DNA of 14,640 bases from Calditrichota bacterium (GCA_024278715.1 JAJRSN010000123.1:1-14640); one strand, 5' to 3'. Counted from the stretch's first letter, positions 6,098 through 13,796 are shown. Translations and numbers: made by a program. Notes: generated by a model not told the origin, from the sequence alone.

Positions 6098-6137
6098 GGT
6101 TTAGAGGTTTAGTTGTTTAGGTGTTTAGAGGGTTAAT
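6098..6137 (+). repeat. Octamer array, word GGTTTAGA
   Basis: Five abutting 8-base units: GGTTTAGA, GGTTTAGT, TGTTTAGG, TGTTTAGA, GGGTTAAT. Purine-rich, T-poor sequence precedes it (5951-6000). Beyond the listed arrays, the remainder of 5734-6280 holds only AT-rich sequence without an ORF or hairpin that I can support. Confidence 0.6.
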
Positions 6138-6280
6138 TTAGGACAATAGATGATTATCAGAAAGTGGTAGTAGGTAGAAAATAGTAAAATGTTCGTTGTT
6201 AAAAGAAAAAACTTTTTTATCCGCAAAAAAATAATTTGGTTGAATCATTTACACTTTTAAGCGATGACGGGGATAACACA

Positions 6281-6715
6281 TTATTCATTGTTCATTACGC
6301 TTCCGCAGCAAGGTATTTTCTCTTTCAGAAAAGTTACATAAAATGTCTGCCCTAACCGGATTGGTTTGCCCGGATTTAAACGAAATCCTTCCCTCTGCAA
6401 AAGCCGCGCCGCATCTTCCGAATCGGCGGGAATTAAAATTTTGCCGCCCGAATTCATGATTTTTTGCAGATTTATTTGTGAAAGCATCTTTGCCGATTGT
6501 TCGTCAAAAACCCACAATAAATCCGCAAACGACGGGGACATAGAATCCACGGGCGCTTGCCGTAACTTCCAACCGGCTTGGTCTCCGAGTTCCGTTAACG
6601 GAAGGGGAAGCCGGTTTTCTAGGTAAAACAGCTCATATTCGTCTGCGCCATTTGAGATAATTTTTACCGCGCGCCACTTGGTGTTTATTGTAAAGGGGAT
6701 CTTTTTCGGGTACAT
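6281..6715 (-). CDS. Hypothetical protein, second gene of the SDR operon
   Basis: I do not recognise this 144-residue protein. It lacks a signal peptide and membrane helices, so it is probably cytoplasmic. Its middle (FADLLWVFDEQSAKML, 63-78) and the run GGKILIPADSEDAARLLQREGF (90-111) look like alternating strands and helices of a small alpha/beta domain. Two adjacent cysteines lie near the end (PCCGS). The ATG at 6715 has GAGG eight bases upstream and is 10 bases after the SDR stop, so it is cotranscribed with the SDR. The last codons and the stop fall in a TAATGAACAATGAATAATG-like stretch that resembles the short words filling the adjacent gene-free region. The C-terminus may therefore have been shaped by that repeat-like DNA. 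Confidence 0.7.
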   Translation of the reverse strand: MYPKKIPFTINTKWRAVKIISNGADEYELFYLENRLPLPLTELGDQAGWKLRQAPVDSMSPSFADLLWVFDEQSAKMLSQINLQKIMNSGGKILIPADSEDAARLLQREGFRLNPGKPIRLGQTFYVTFLKEKIPCCGSVMNNE

Positions 6716-6725
6716 TGCTAAATCC

Positions 6726-7514
6726 TCAGCGTTTTTCCATTACCCGCCGCGTTAAACCGCGGACAAGAGTTCCGGGTAAAAATCTCAACATCTGAACGGT
6801 TAGTTTGTTTAACAATCCCGGGATGATTACGGGTTTACCGTTCATCAATCCGTTAAATCCGATTATTGCGACGGATTTTGCATCGTGAATAAAAAAGGAG
6901 TTGCCTTTGAAAAATTTCAGATGTTCCAATTGGGCTCTTTGGGTAAATTCGGTTTTTGTCGGTCCCGGGCAAAGGGCGGAAACAGCGATGCCTTTTTTGT
7001 GTAGTTCCTGGTGAAGCGCCAGAGTAAACGAGACAACGTAGGCTTTAGTTGCGTAATAAACGGACATCAGGGGACCGGGCATAAAACCCGCCACCGAAGC
7101 GACATTCATAATTTTCCCGCCGCCCCGTTCGAGCATTTCGGGAAGAAAAAGTTTTGTCAGGTGCGTCAAGGCTTTAATATTCAGGTCGATCATATTCAAT
7201 TCCCGGTTAATGTCGGTCTCTTCAAAACGACGATAGAGTCCGAATCCGGCATTATTAACCAGAACATCGAGCGGCATTTTAAATTCTTTGCTTACTTTAT
7301 TAAACACAAACTCCGGCGCAGCGGATTCCGAAATATCCCGGGCGATAATAAAGACTCTGCGGTGATAAGATTCTTCAATTTCTTCTTTGATCTTTTTTAA
7401 TTGATCCGAATTCCGCGCCACAAGAATCAAATCGTAGCCGTTTCGGGCGAAAATATAGCTCAACTCTTTTCCGATGCCTGTGGAGGCTCCCGTAATCAAT
7501 ACGGTTTTATTCAT
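6726..7514 (-). CDS. Short-chain dehydrogenase/reductase (SDR, classical type)
   Basis: An NAD(P)(H)-dependent oxidoreductase of 262 residues with a complete classical SDR signature: the dinucleotide loop TGASTGIG (8-15), Arg34 after the second strand (typical of NADP preference), NNAG (87-90), Asn112, Ser140 in NVASVAGF, and Y153-x-x-x-K157, followed by CPGPTKTEF (182-190). The catalytic tetrad looks intact. The C-terminal part (LLNKLTVQMLRFLPGTLVRGL) is hydrophobic and basic, as in SDRs that act on lipid or ketoacyl substrates, but the substrate cannot be assigned. The ATG is preceded by AAGGA. It is the first gene of a two-gene minus-strand unit and is divergent from uppP across about 200 bases, where no convincing -35/-10 pair was found. 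Confidence 0.93.
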   Translation of the reverse strand: MNKTVLITGASTGIGKELSYIFARNGYDLILVARNSDQLKKIKEEIEESYHRRVFIIARDISESAAPEFVFNKVSKEFKMPLDVLVNNAGFGLYRRFEETDINRELNMIDLNIKALTHLTKLFLPEMLERGGGKIMNVASVAGFMPGPLMSVYYATKAYVVSFTLALHQELHKKGIAVSALCPGPTKTEFTQRAQLEHLKFFKGNSFFIHDAKSVAIIGFNGLMNGKPVIIPGLLNKLTVQMLRFLPGTLVRGLTRRVMEKR

Positions 7515-7720
7515 AATTTTATCCTTTTTCGAGCGGTTTTAATGTAAAACAGATTTTTTTCGTTAAAATTCCCGCTTATTAATATTATCGGACGAATTAA
7601 ATAGGGCTTTTTGTTGTTAAATATAAAGAAAATAAATAAATTTGGGGATAATTACAAAAAGATAGTATTAAGGCGGGGCTTCCCTCTTATGCCGCGTTTC
7701 ACTTTAAAGCTGGAGAGAAT

Positions 7721-8530
7721 ATGGAAGGCATTTTAAAGGCGATTCTTTTGGGTATTGTTCAAGGATTGACGGAATTTTTACCGATCTCGAGTTCGGGACA
7801 TCTGGTAATTTTTTCTTATTTTTTAAATTTTAAAGGCAGCGGTCTGGCTTTCGATGTTTTTTTGCATCTGGGCACGCTCTTTTCGATTTTTCTACTTTTC
7901 AGAAAAGAATTAAAACAGATGATTATAAGTCCTTTTTATTATTTAAAGGGAAATCTTTCCGATGAACACAGATACTATTTACGATGGGATTTTTATGTTA
8001 TTCTTGCCACCATTCCGGCTGGGATTGCGGGGGTTTTCTTCAAAGATCAGATAGAGGTTCTTTTCGGCAGTGTAATTGTCGCCTTTTTATTTTTGTTTTT
8101 AACGGGCATGATGATGGTTTCAATTCCTTTTTTAAAAAAGCAGAACAAAGAGATAAACCCGGTTTTGGCTATTACTATGGGTTTTGCACAGGCTTTTGCC
8201 ATTCTGCCCGGCGTATCGAGAAGCGGAAGCACGATTTTTTCGGGAATTCTGCTGGGCGGAGAACAGGAAAAAGTAGCGCGCTTTTCGTTTATCATGTCCA
8301 TGCCCGCGGTAGCCGGCGCGGTTTTGTTAAAGGCTCGTGACCTAATGATCGCTCCGCCTCCTTCGTCGGCACTGATAAACATTGCTTTGGGAACGCTGTT
8401 TTCTTTTGTGTTTGGCTGCCTTGCCATATTATGGCTTTTGAATTTTGTCAAAAAAGGCAAATTACAATGGTTCGGATATTATTCTATTATCTTATCAATC
8501 ACAGGAATTGTTTGGTATTTCGGATTTTAA
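7721..8530 (+). CDS. uppP: Undecaprenyl-diphosphatase UppP/BacA
   Basis: UppP hydrolyses undecaprenyl diphosphate to the monophosphate, recycling the lipid carrier of peptidoglycan synthesis; excess activity gives bacitracin resistance. The 269-residue polytopic membrane protein has both family signatures: Q14-x-x-x-E18 followed by LPISSSGHL (20-28) in the first conserved region, and LPGVSRSGST (162-171) with the catalytic Arg167 in the second. The first acidic position of the (E/Q)xxxE motif is Gln, an allowed variant. Length is normal. The ATG has GGAG six bases upstream. The stop is followed after only three bases by the NSS transporter gene, so the two are cotranscribed. Confidence 0.96.
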   Translation: MEGILKAILLGIVQGLTEFLPISSSGHLVIFSYFLNFKGSGLAFDVFLHLGTLFSIFLLFRKELKQMIISPFYYLKGNLSDEHRYYLRWDFYVILATIPAGIAGVFFKDQIEVLFGSVIVAFLFLFLTGMMMVSIPFLKKQNKEINPVLAITMGFAQAFAILPGVSRSGSTIFSGILLGGEQEKVARFSFIMSMPAVAGAVLLKARDLMIAPPPSSALINIALGTLFSFVFGCLAILWLLNFVKKGKLQWFGYYSIILSITGIVWYFGF

Positions 8531-8533
8531 ATT

Positions 8534-10015
8534 ATGGACAAAACAAAAGACCTCTTTACCTCCCGTTTCGGCTTAGTCGCCGCCACGGTTGGCATGGCTG
8601 TGGGAGCGGGAAATATTTGGAGATTTCCGAGACTTGCCGGTCAGTACGGCGGAACATTTATTCTGCCCTGGATATTGTTTCTGTTTATATGGTCTATCCC
8701 GCTTTTAATTGTTGAATTTTCAATTGGCAAGAAAACGCGATCGGGAACAATCGGTTCCTTTTACAAAATTAATCCGCGCTACACCTGGATGGGATGGTTT
8801 GTAGGATTTTGCACAACAGCCATTTTGTTTTACTACTCCGTTGTTTGCGGATGGAGCTTAAAGTATTTTTTACTTTCATTAAGCGGTAAAATTTTTGAAA
8901 TTGACCATCAGCAATTCTGGTTTCAGTTTACCCATTTCAAGTGGGAGTCGCTGGTCTATCATTTTATTTCGATCTTCTTAGGCGTTTTTATCATTTACCG
9001 CGGAATTGTTCACGGTATTGAAAAGTTTTCGAAAATTGTTGTTCCGGCGCTTTTTGTTTTATTGGCAATAGCGGCGCTTCGGGCTATTACGCTACCCGAC
9101 GCACGCTTAGGAATCGAGTATTTTTTTAAGATCGAGCCGCAAAAATTGCTGGATCATCGGATTTGGATAGACGCCTTATCTCAATCGGCATGGTCAACCG
9201 GAGCCGGTTGGGGACTGCTTTTGACTTACGCCATCTACGCCCGGAATCAGGAGAACATTATCGGCAATTCTTTTCTTACCGGAATAGGGAACAATCTGGC
9301 TTCCGTTCTTGCCGGGCTGGCGATCATTCCGACAGTGTTTGCCTTAACGCCGGATGTTTCCGCCGCCAGACAAATTTTAGGCTCCGGCAACCAGGGGCTG
9401 GCGTTCATCGCGCTGCCCGACCTTTTTTCGTTAATGCCCTGGGGAAGATTTTTTGTGACCGTTTTCTTTCTTGCCCTGTTTTTTGCAGCCATGTCCAGTC
9501 TGGTATCCATGATTGAACTGGCAACGCGCATCCTGATTGACTTCGGGCTGCAAAGAAAAAAAGCGGTGCTCTGGATTGGTTCGGTAACTTTTGTTCTGGG
9601 CGCGCCTTCCGCTTTGTTTCTTGATTTCTTTAATAATCAGGATTGGGTGTGGGGATTGGGACTTTTGTTAAGCGGTCTGTTTTTTATAATCGTCGTCAAC
9701 CGGATCGGCGTCGAAACCTTTTTAAAAGACTGGCTTCAGTTCCCGCGTCGGAATTCGTTCTTATCAGTGACTGCCAAAATACTCTTTCGCTTTTTAATGC
9801 CCCTTCAGTTTATTGTGATGATAGGCTGGTGGTTTTTTCAATCCGTTCAATGGAATCCCAAAACCTGGTGGCAACCTTTACGTACATACAGTTTGGGAAC
9901 AACAATTTTACAATGGGCGGCGGTTCTTGTAATAGGAATTTTAAGCGTTCGCTGGTTTGCCGGTCTTTTAAACAAAAAGAGAAACGAGGGAATCACCGAA
10001 GATGAAATCATTTGA
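8534..10015 (+). CDS. Neurotransmitter:sodium symporter family (NSS/SNF) transporter
   Basis: A LeuT-fold Na+-coupled transporter, likely for an amino acid or related amine. In the 493 residues the unwound first helix reads GMAVGAGNIWRFP (20-32), with G20, G24 and N27 at the same numbers as in LeuT. Helix 6 is QSAWSTGAGWG (217-227) and the Na2 helix 8 is FFAAMSSLVSMIE (316-328). About 11-12 hydrophobic segments are visible. Relative to LeuT, the residue at Glu290 is Ser257 (in NNLASVLAG), and Q217, S221 and N253 fill the neighbouring positions, an arrangement associated with chloride dependence; the matching helix-2 tyrosine is Trp46. There is no own Shine-Dalgarno. The ATG starts three bases after uppP, and the 3' end overlaps holA by 14 bases. 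Confidence 0.93.
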   Translation: MDKTKDLFTSRFGLVAATVGMAVGAGNIWRFPRLAGQYGGTFILPWILFLFIWSIPLLIVEFSIGKKTRSGTIGSFYKINPRYTWMGWFVGFCTTAILFYYSVVCGWSLKYFLLSLSGKIFEIDHQQFWFQFTHFKWESLVYHFISIFLGVFIIYRGIVHGIEKFSKIVVPALFVLLAIAALRAITLPDARLGIEYFFKIEPQKLLDHRIWIDALSQSAWSTGAGWGLLLTYAIYARNQENIIGNSFLTGIGNNLASVLAGLAIIPTVFALTPDVSAARQILGSGNQGLAFIALPDLFSLMPWGRFFVTVFFLALFFAAMSSLVSMIELATRILIDFGLQRKKAVLWIGSVTFVLGAPSALFLDFFNNQDWVWGLGLLLSGLFFIIVVNRIGVETFLKDWLQFPRRNSFLSVTAKILFRFLMPLQFIVMIGWWFFQSVQWNPKTWWQPLRTYSLGTTILQWAAVLVIGILSVRWFAGLLNKKRNEGITEDEII

Positions 10016-10997
10016 CAATGCACTTAGCGAAATTCAATCGGGGAAAATTGAACCGGTTTATTTATTGGTCGGCGCGGAAAAGTTTTTTCACGATCAATTT
10101 ATCCAAGCGCTGTCCGGAAAGCTGTTTACGGATCGCGGCAGCAGAGATTTAAACGAAATAATTCTTTACGGCACCGAAAACACGGAATCCGAAGTACTTT
10201 CTCAACTGAGCTCTTATCCGATGTTGGCAAATCGAAAATTAGTGGTTGTGCGTGAATTCGATAAAATGAAAATTCAGGACGAAGAGACCTTCGAGAAGCA
10301 TTTGAAAAAGCCGCCCAAATTTTCGGTTCTGGTTTTGAGCAGCGCGGAACAGATGCGCACTAAATTTTTTCAAAAGTTAACGCGCCTGGTCACAACAGTG
10401 GATTGCCGTCCCATCGCAGAAAGCAGACTTCCGTTTTGGGTTAAAAACTATTGTCAGCAGCGCGGTTACTCGATCACGCCGGAGGCGGCTCATTTTTTAA
10501 TAACCAACGCCGGCACACACATCCTGATTCTGAAAAACGAAATCGAAAAGGTAATCAGCTTTAAGGGCGAAAAATCGGCTATTACGGTTGACGATTTGCA
10601 AGAAACCTCCGGCATGTACCGCGAGACCAATGTTTTTGCTCTGCAAAAGGCACTGGCAAAAAAACATTTGGGAAAAAGCATTCAAATCAGTCATCAGCTT
10701 GCGGAGACCGGTTTTGAACTCACCACCATAAATGCCGTGCTTTTTGCCTTTTTCCGAAAAGCGTTAATGATAGCTTCGTTAAGGCGGCAGGGATTGAGCG
10801 CGGCGCAAATCAGCCAGAAAATGAAATTGCAGGATTTTCAGATGCGCGAAATTTCGGATGTTTTGAATTATTACAGCTTTTCTCAGCTAAAAAAAGTCGT
10901 TCAATTGCTGCACGGTTTTGACAAAGCGCAGAAGGGAATCGACAGCTCGGAATCCCCGAATCTTGAGATTCTGTGCTACAAGATTTGCAGAACATAA
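10002..10997 (+). CDS. holA: DNA polymerase III, delta subunit (clamp loader)
   Basis: HolA is the wrench of the clamp loader: it opens the beta sliding clamp so that it can be placed on DNA. The 331 residues (E. coli 343) begin with the family pattern EPVYLLVGAEKFFHDQF (17-33), then SSYPMLANRKLVVVREF, a second strand SVLVLSSAEQMRTKFFQKL, the lid (LPFWVKNYCQQRGYSI) and the helical collar domain from about 205 on. Like other delta subunits it is AAA+-shaped but lacks a functional Walker A motif. The start overlaps the NSS gene by 14 bases in another frame, pointing to coupled expression; the only upstream purine stretch (GAGGG) is rather distant. An unrelated membrane protein gene upstream is a common accident for holA. 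Confidence 0.93.
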   Translation: MKSFDNALSEIQSGKIEPVYLLVGAEKFFHDQFIQALSGKLFTDRGSRDLNEIILYGTENTESEVLSQLSSYPMLANRKLVVVREFDKMKIQDEETFEKHLKKPPKFSVLVLSSAEQMRTKFFQKLTRLVTTVDCRPIAESRLPFWVKNYCQQRGYSITPEAAHFLITNAGTHILILKNEIEKVISFKGEKSAITVDDLQETSGMYRETNVFALQKALAKKHLGKSIQISHQLAETGFELTTINAVLFAFFRKALMIASLRRQGLSAAQISQKMKLQDFQMREISDVLNYYSFSQLKKVVQLLHGFDKAQKGIDSSESPNLEILCYKICRT

Positions 10998-11036
10998 AAT
11001 TGGATTGTATTTTCTTTTAGAATATGAAAAAAAATC

Positions 11037-11065
11037 GGAACTATTTTTTTTGAATTAATGTTAAA
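11037..11065 (+). promoter_or_regulatory. Possible ECF-sigma-dependent promoter of the sigma factor gene
   Basis: GGAACT (11037-11042), 17 bases, then GTTAAA (11060-11065). The -35 half matches the GGAAC(T) box of RpoE-type sigma factors, which often activate their own gene; the -10 half is poor, and the implied leader would be only about 8 bases. Weak call. Confidence 0.25.
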
Positions 11066-11079
11066 CAGAAAGTTTGTGC

Positions 11080-11682
11080 ATGATTAAAATTGAAAAGGCA
11101 ATAAAAACAAGTTCTTCGCCGACGGACGAGGAATTGATCGCCCGTTTCCAGCAGGGTGACAATTATGCTTTTAATTTACTGGTCAAAAGATACAAGGATC
11201 CGTTACTAAACTTTGTTTATCGGTTTGTCGGAGAAAAAGAAGAAGCTGAGGATATTGTCCAGGAAACGTTTCTACGATTATTTAAGAATAAACATTATTA
11301 CCGGGAAATCGCCAAGTTTTCTACCTGGATTTACACAATTGCCGGGAATTTGGCGAAAACGGAATTAAGAAGGCGCCGGCGTCGTAAACTGCTATCTATC
11401 AGTCATTTTATGACCAGTGAAAAGGACTATGATATACCGGATGAAGACAGCAATCCCGAACGGGAAACCAATACGGTGATAACGGACAGGATTATTCAAA
11501 AGGCAATAGACAAGTTGACGCCGAAATTTAAGCAGGTAATAATTCTGCGGGATATTCAGGGATTCTCTTACGAAGAAATTGCGGAGATTGTGGGAATTCC
11601 GCTTGGAACCGTAAAATCGCGGGTTAACAGAGCCCGATTAAAATTACAGGAAGACCTTAAACAATTGATGAATGAAAAATAA
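11080..11682 (+). CDS. ECF-type RNA polymerase sigma factor (RpoE-like)
   Basis: A 200-residue alternative sigma factor with regions 2 and 4 only. Region 2 runs from NLLVKRYKDPLLNFVYRF (32-49) through EEAEDIVQETFLRLF (54-68) and the promoter-melting segment STWIYTIAGNLAKTELRRRRRR (81-102). Region 4 (about 138-195) has the helix-turn-helix SYEEIAEIVGIPLGTVKSRVNRARLKL. The linker between them is acidic (EKDYDIPDEDSNPERE). An in-frame TTG two codons earlier (11074) is possible, but the ATG at 11080 is the natural start. The gene lies 19 bases before its anti-sigma factor gene, the standard arrangement in which the membrane partner holds the sigma factor inactive until an envelope or extracytoplasmic signal arrives. 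Confidence 0.94.
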   Translation: MIKIEKAIKTSSSPTDEELIARFQQGDNYAFNLLVKRYKDPLLNFVYRFVGEKEEAEDIVQETFLRLFKNKHYYREIAKFSTWIYTIAGNLAKTELRRRRRRKLLSISHFMTSEKDYDIPDEDSNPERETNTVITDRIIQKAIDKLTPKFKQVIILRDIQGFSYEEIAEIVGIPLGTVKSRVNRARLKLQEDLKQLMNEK

Positions 11683-11701
11683 AGACAGGGAGTGATAGCC
11701 T

Positions 11702-12226
11702 ATGATGTCTTGTGATACTGCAAAAAGAATGCTATCTGATTATATCGAGAGGACCCTATCCCCTGATGATTTTTCCTCGGTCGAGGAACATCTTATGCGC
11801 TGTCCTGATTGCAAGCATATCTTTGAAGATGTGGCTTACTTAACCGAAAAGCTTCGCAGCTTGCCGCTCGTACAAACGACGGAAGAGTTTGATACCCAAC
11901 TGCGCCTGCGTATTTCCGACGAATTCATGATGGAACATCCGATAATAACCAAAAAGAATCTGACTTTCGGATTGTCCGGCGCCGCCCTGATCGCTGTCAT
12001 TGCCTTCTTTATTGTCACGACCATGAATACGAACACCGTTCCCATGGCTCCGCCTTCATCCGACAACGTGATGAATCAAACTCAACAAATGGCTTCGCCT
12101 ATTATTTCGAATCGGGCTTTAAAAACGGCTGCTTCCAATTTTTCCGGTAAAAAAGATACCATCAGACAGGAACCGCAAACGCTTGACCGGGATAAGATTA
12201 AATTGGTGGATCAAGAAAAACATTAA
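11702..12226 (+). CDS. Membrane anti-sigma factor with zinc-finger (ZAS) domain
   Basis: Cognate inhibitor of the upstream ECF sigma factor. The N-terminal cytoplasmic domain has the anti-sigma zinc motif H30-x3-C34-x2-C37 (EEHLMRCPDC), with C4 as the probable fourth ligand. A single transmembrane helix (about 88-108, LTFGLSGAALIAVIAFFIV) leads to a periplasmic tail of about 65 residues rich in Ser, Thr, Pro and Gln, with no recognised sensor fold. Total length is 174. It starts with ATGATG behind GGGAG; either ATG is possible. The pairing and order with the sigma gene support the assignment. Release would usually need proteolysis or a zinc/thiol change, but the sequence does not say which. 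Confidence 0.9.
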   Translation: MMSCDTAKRMLSDYIERTLSPDDFSSVEEHLMRCPDCKHIFEDVAYLTEKLRSLPLVQTTEEFDTQLRLRISDEFMMEHPIITKKNLTFGLSGAALIAVIAFFIVTTMNTNTVPMAPPSSDNVMNQTQQMASPIISNRALKTAASNFSGKKDTIRQEPQTLDRDKIKLVDQEKH

Positions 12227-12259
12227 TAACAGGTAGCAAAAAAATCTGTTTAAATTTGT

Positions 12260-12278
12260 GGGTTGCATATTGCAGCCC
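12260..12278 (+). terminator. Possible hairpin terminator after the anti-sigma gene
   Basis: GGGTTGCA-TAT-TGCAGCCC forms an 8-bp stem with one G-T wobble, 34 bases after the stop, followed by ATTATTTGTATT rather than a solid T run. The loop of three is tight. It may only slow transcription. Confidence 0.35.
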
Positions 12279-12356
12279 ATTATTTGTATTGGCACGCCCG
12301 GGCATAACACTTGTTTTTCGGAATTTTTATTCTTAAGTTAACAAGCTTTATAAAGA

Positions 12357-13604
12357 ATGAGTAAGCCGGTGATAAACTTTGTAGCCCTTTTTTTACTGAT
12401 AATTATCGGAATTTTCGTAAATCCCGAATCATGGGGATTTTGGACAAGGCTTGCCTTTAAGGTAATCATTTTAGCCGGCATCTCCGCCATTCTGTACAAT
12501 TTTTGGGGAATGACGGCGGAAAACGATCAAAATGAAGAGGCGGACGAAATACCGCCGGACAATGAAACCGATTTGGAATCGGAAGATATGTTCTTTGACA
12601 ATAAGGTTCGATTGCTCACCAAATCTCTGCACAAAAATCCGGAGATTCTTGACTTTTTACGAAAACAGTTTACCATTATCTGGAATTTTATTCTTCCCCA
12701 TAACGGCTATTTGTTTTTGGTTCTTCCGCAAAGAGAAGCATTGTTACTGCACAAAAAGGTCAAAGATGAAATACTCGCCGCACAAAAGGATCGACCTATT
12801 CCCTTATTCAATTTGATCGATAATGCGAGGGGCTTTTTAATAGAAAATCATGTTGAAAACGGCTCGAACTTAATTCCTCTTTACAAAAAGGACGTTTATG
12901 TTCCCCGTTCTTTTCTGGGCTTTCGGGCTGATATTGATAAGCAGCTCCACCTTTACTGGATTTTTGACGCCGAGGCTTATGATTTTTTTAATCACGAAGA
13001 TCGATCGACCATTCATAAAATCAACGAAATCACTTTGGCGTTCCTGAAAAAAGCTTTGATAATTGAGCGCCTTAAAGAAGAAACCGTTCAAAGCAGCAAA
13101 TCGCTTGCCCTGTCCAAACAATTAACCCTTGCGCGCTCGATCAAATCGGCGGTAAATCAATTTACCGAATTTTTAATTCAGGAATTTCAGGCGACCAAAT
13201 TGACCATTGCCTTTCGTAAAGATTACGATTTAAGCTCATCCCGGGGAGTTATTATTTACTCCGTCGGGAAGGACGACGTATTTAAGGCAGGATACGAATT
13301 CCCCTTGGACGAAGGATTGAACGGCTGGGTGGTACTGAAAAATCGACCTTATTTACTGGATGATATTGACAAGGGGGAATATTTTATTCCGCGGTTCAGC
13401 CGACAGGAAAAAACAAATTACGGATTGCGTTCTTTTTTATCGGTTCCCGTTCATTTTGACAATCAGGCAATCGGGATGGTAACGTTAGAAGACGTAAGAG
13501 CAAACAAATTTTCGACAGAAGATAAAGAGCGTTTAATTAATTACACCGCTCTTTTTTCAAACGCAATTGATCGTCTTGTACATGAAAAACAAATTGGAGG
13601 ATAA
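12357..13604 (+). CDS. Membrane-anchored GAF-domain protein without recognised output domain
   Basis: This 415-residue protein has two transmembrane helices at the N-terminus (about 5-20 and 32-50), then an acidic linker (54-78). A divergent GAF-like domain may occupy about 84-235 (ending HKINEITLAFLKKALIIERL). A clear GAF domain follows at about 255-408, with the signature RSFLSVPVHFDNQAIGMVTLED (358-379) and a final helix. GAF domains bind small ligands or mediate dimerisation. No histidine kinase, GGDEF, phosphatase or DNA-binding domain follows, so it is a sensor or scaffold whose output must come from a partner. The ATG has no strong Shine-Dalgarno. It is followed immediately by a small Cys-rich protein gene, which starts at the next base after its stop. 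Confidence 0.82.
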   Translation: MSKPVINFVALFLLIIIGIFVNPESWGFWTRLAFKVIILAGISAILYNFWGMTAENDQNEEADEIPPDNETDLESEDMFFDNKVRLLTKSLHKNPEILDFLRKQFTIIWNFILPHNGYLFLVLPQREALLLHKKVKDEILAAQKDRPIPLFNLIDNARGFLIENHVENGSNLIPLYKKDVYVPRSFLGFRADIDKQLHLYWIFDAEAYDFFNHEDRSTIHKINEITLAFLKKALIIERLKEETVQSSKSLALSKQLTLARSIKSAVNQFTEFLIQEFQATKLTIAFRKDYDLSSSRGVIIYSVGKDDVFKAGYEFPLDEGLNGWVVLKNRPYLLDDIDKGEYFIPRFSRQEKTNYGLRSFLSVPVHFDNQAIGMVTLEDVRANKFSTEDKERLINYTALFSNAIDRLVHEKQIGG

Positions 13605-13796
13605 ATGGCAAAGAAACAGGATTTTGCAAGTAAGACGCAAAAAGGTAAACACGGTAAAACCTGCCCGGTTTGCGGCGAAGTATTCACTTATGTAAAAAAG
13701 GTTAACATGTTGCCTTCCCAAAAAGAAGGCGCTTACGGTTTTGCCGAAAAAATCGTTGCGGTTTGCAAATGCAACGAAAAAGAAGTTTACGCATAA
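13605..13796 (+). CDS. Small basic zinc-ribbon-like protein
   Basis: The 63 residues are strongly basic at the N-terminus (MAKKQDFASKTQKGKHGKT), then C20-P-V-C23-G, a lysine-bearing middle, and C54-K-C56 near the end. Two Cys pairs (CPVC and CKC) about 30 residues apart suggest a single-metal zinc ribbon, and the charge suggests nucleic acid or ribosome contact. GGAGG lies 4-5 bases before the ATG, which directly follows the TAA of the GAF gene, so translation is probably coupled. I do not recognise a named family. The strong ribosome binding site and sensible composition make it a real gene; the function is unknown. Confidence 0.8.
   Translation: MAKKQDFASKTQKGKHGKTCPVCGEVFTYVKKVNMLPSQKEGAYGFAEKIVAVCKCNEKEVYA

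Noticed and set aside
7615..7644. Bacteroidetes-type promoter pattern (TTG, about 20 bases, TAAATTTG) before uppP.
   Set aside because: Single weak match in AT-rich DNA; the clear promoters of this window are of the ordinary sigma70 kind, and the leader would be long.
12290..12306. TTGGCACGCCCGGGCAT resembling a sigma54 -24/-12 promoter before the GAF gene.
   Set aside because: The GG and GC elements are one base too close, the -12 half is GGCAT rather than TTGCA, and sigma54 promoters do not tolerate such spacing changes.
11868..13576. Other GTAC-containing sites as further copies of the dinB operator.
   Set aside because: The few occurrences (for example TGTACAAT near 12493 and TGTACATG near 13568) lack the second half-site and are inside or between unrelated genes.
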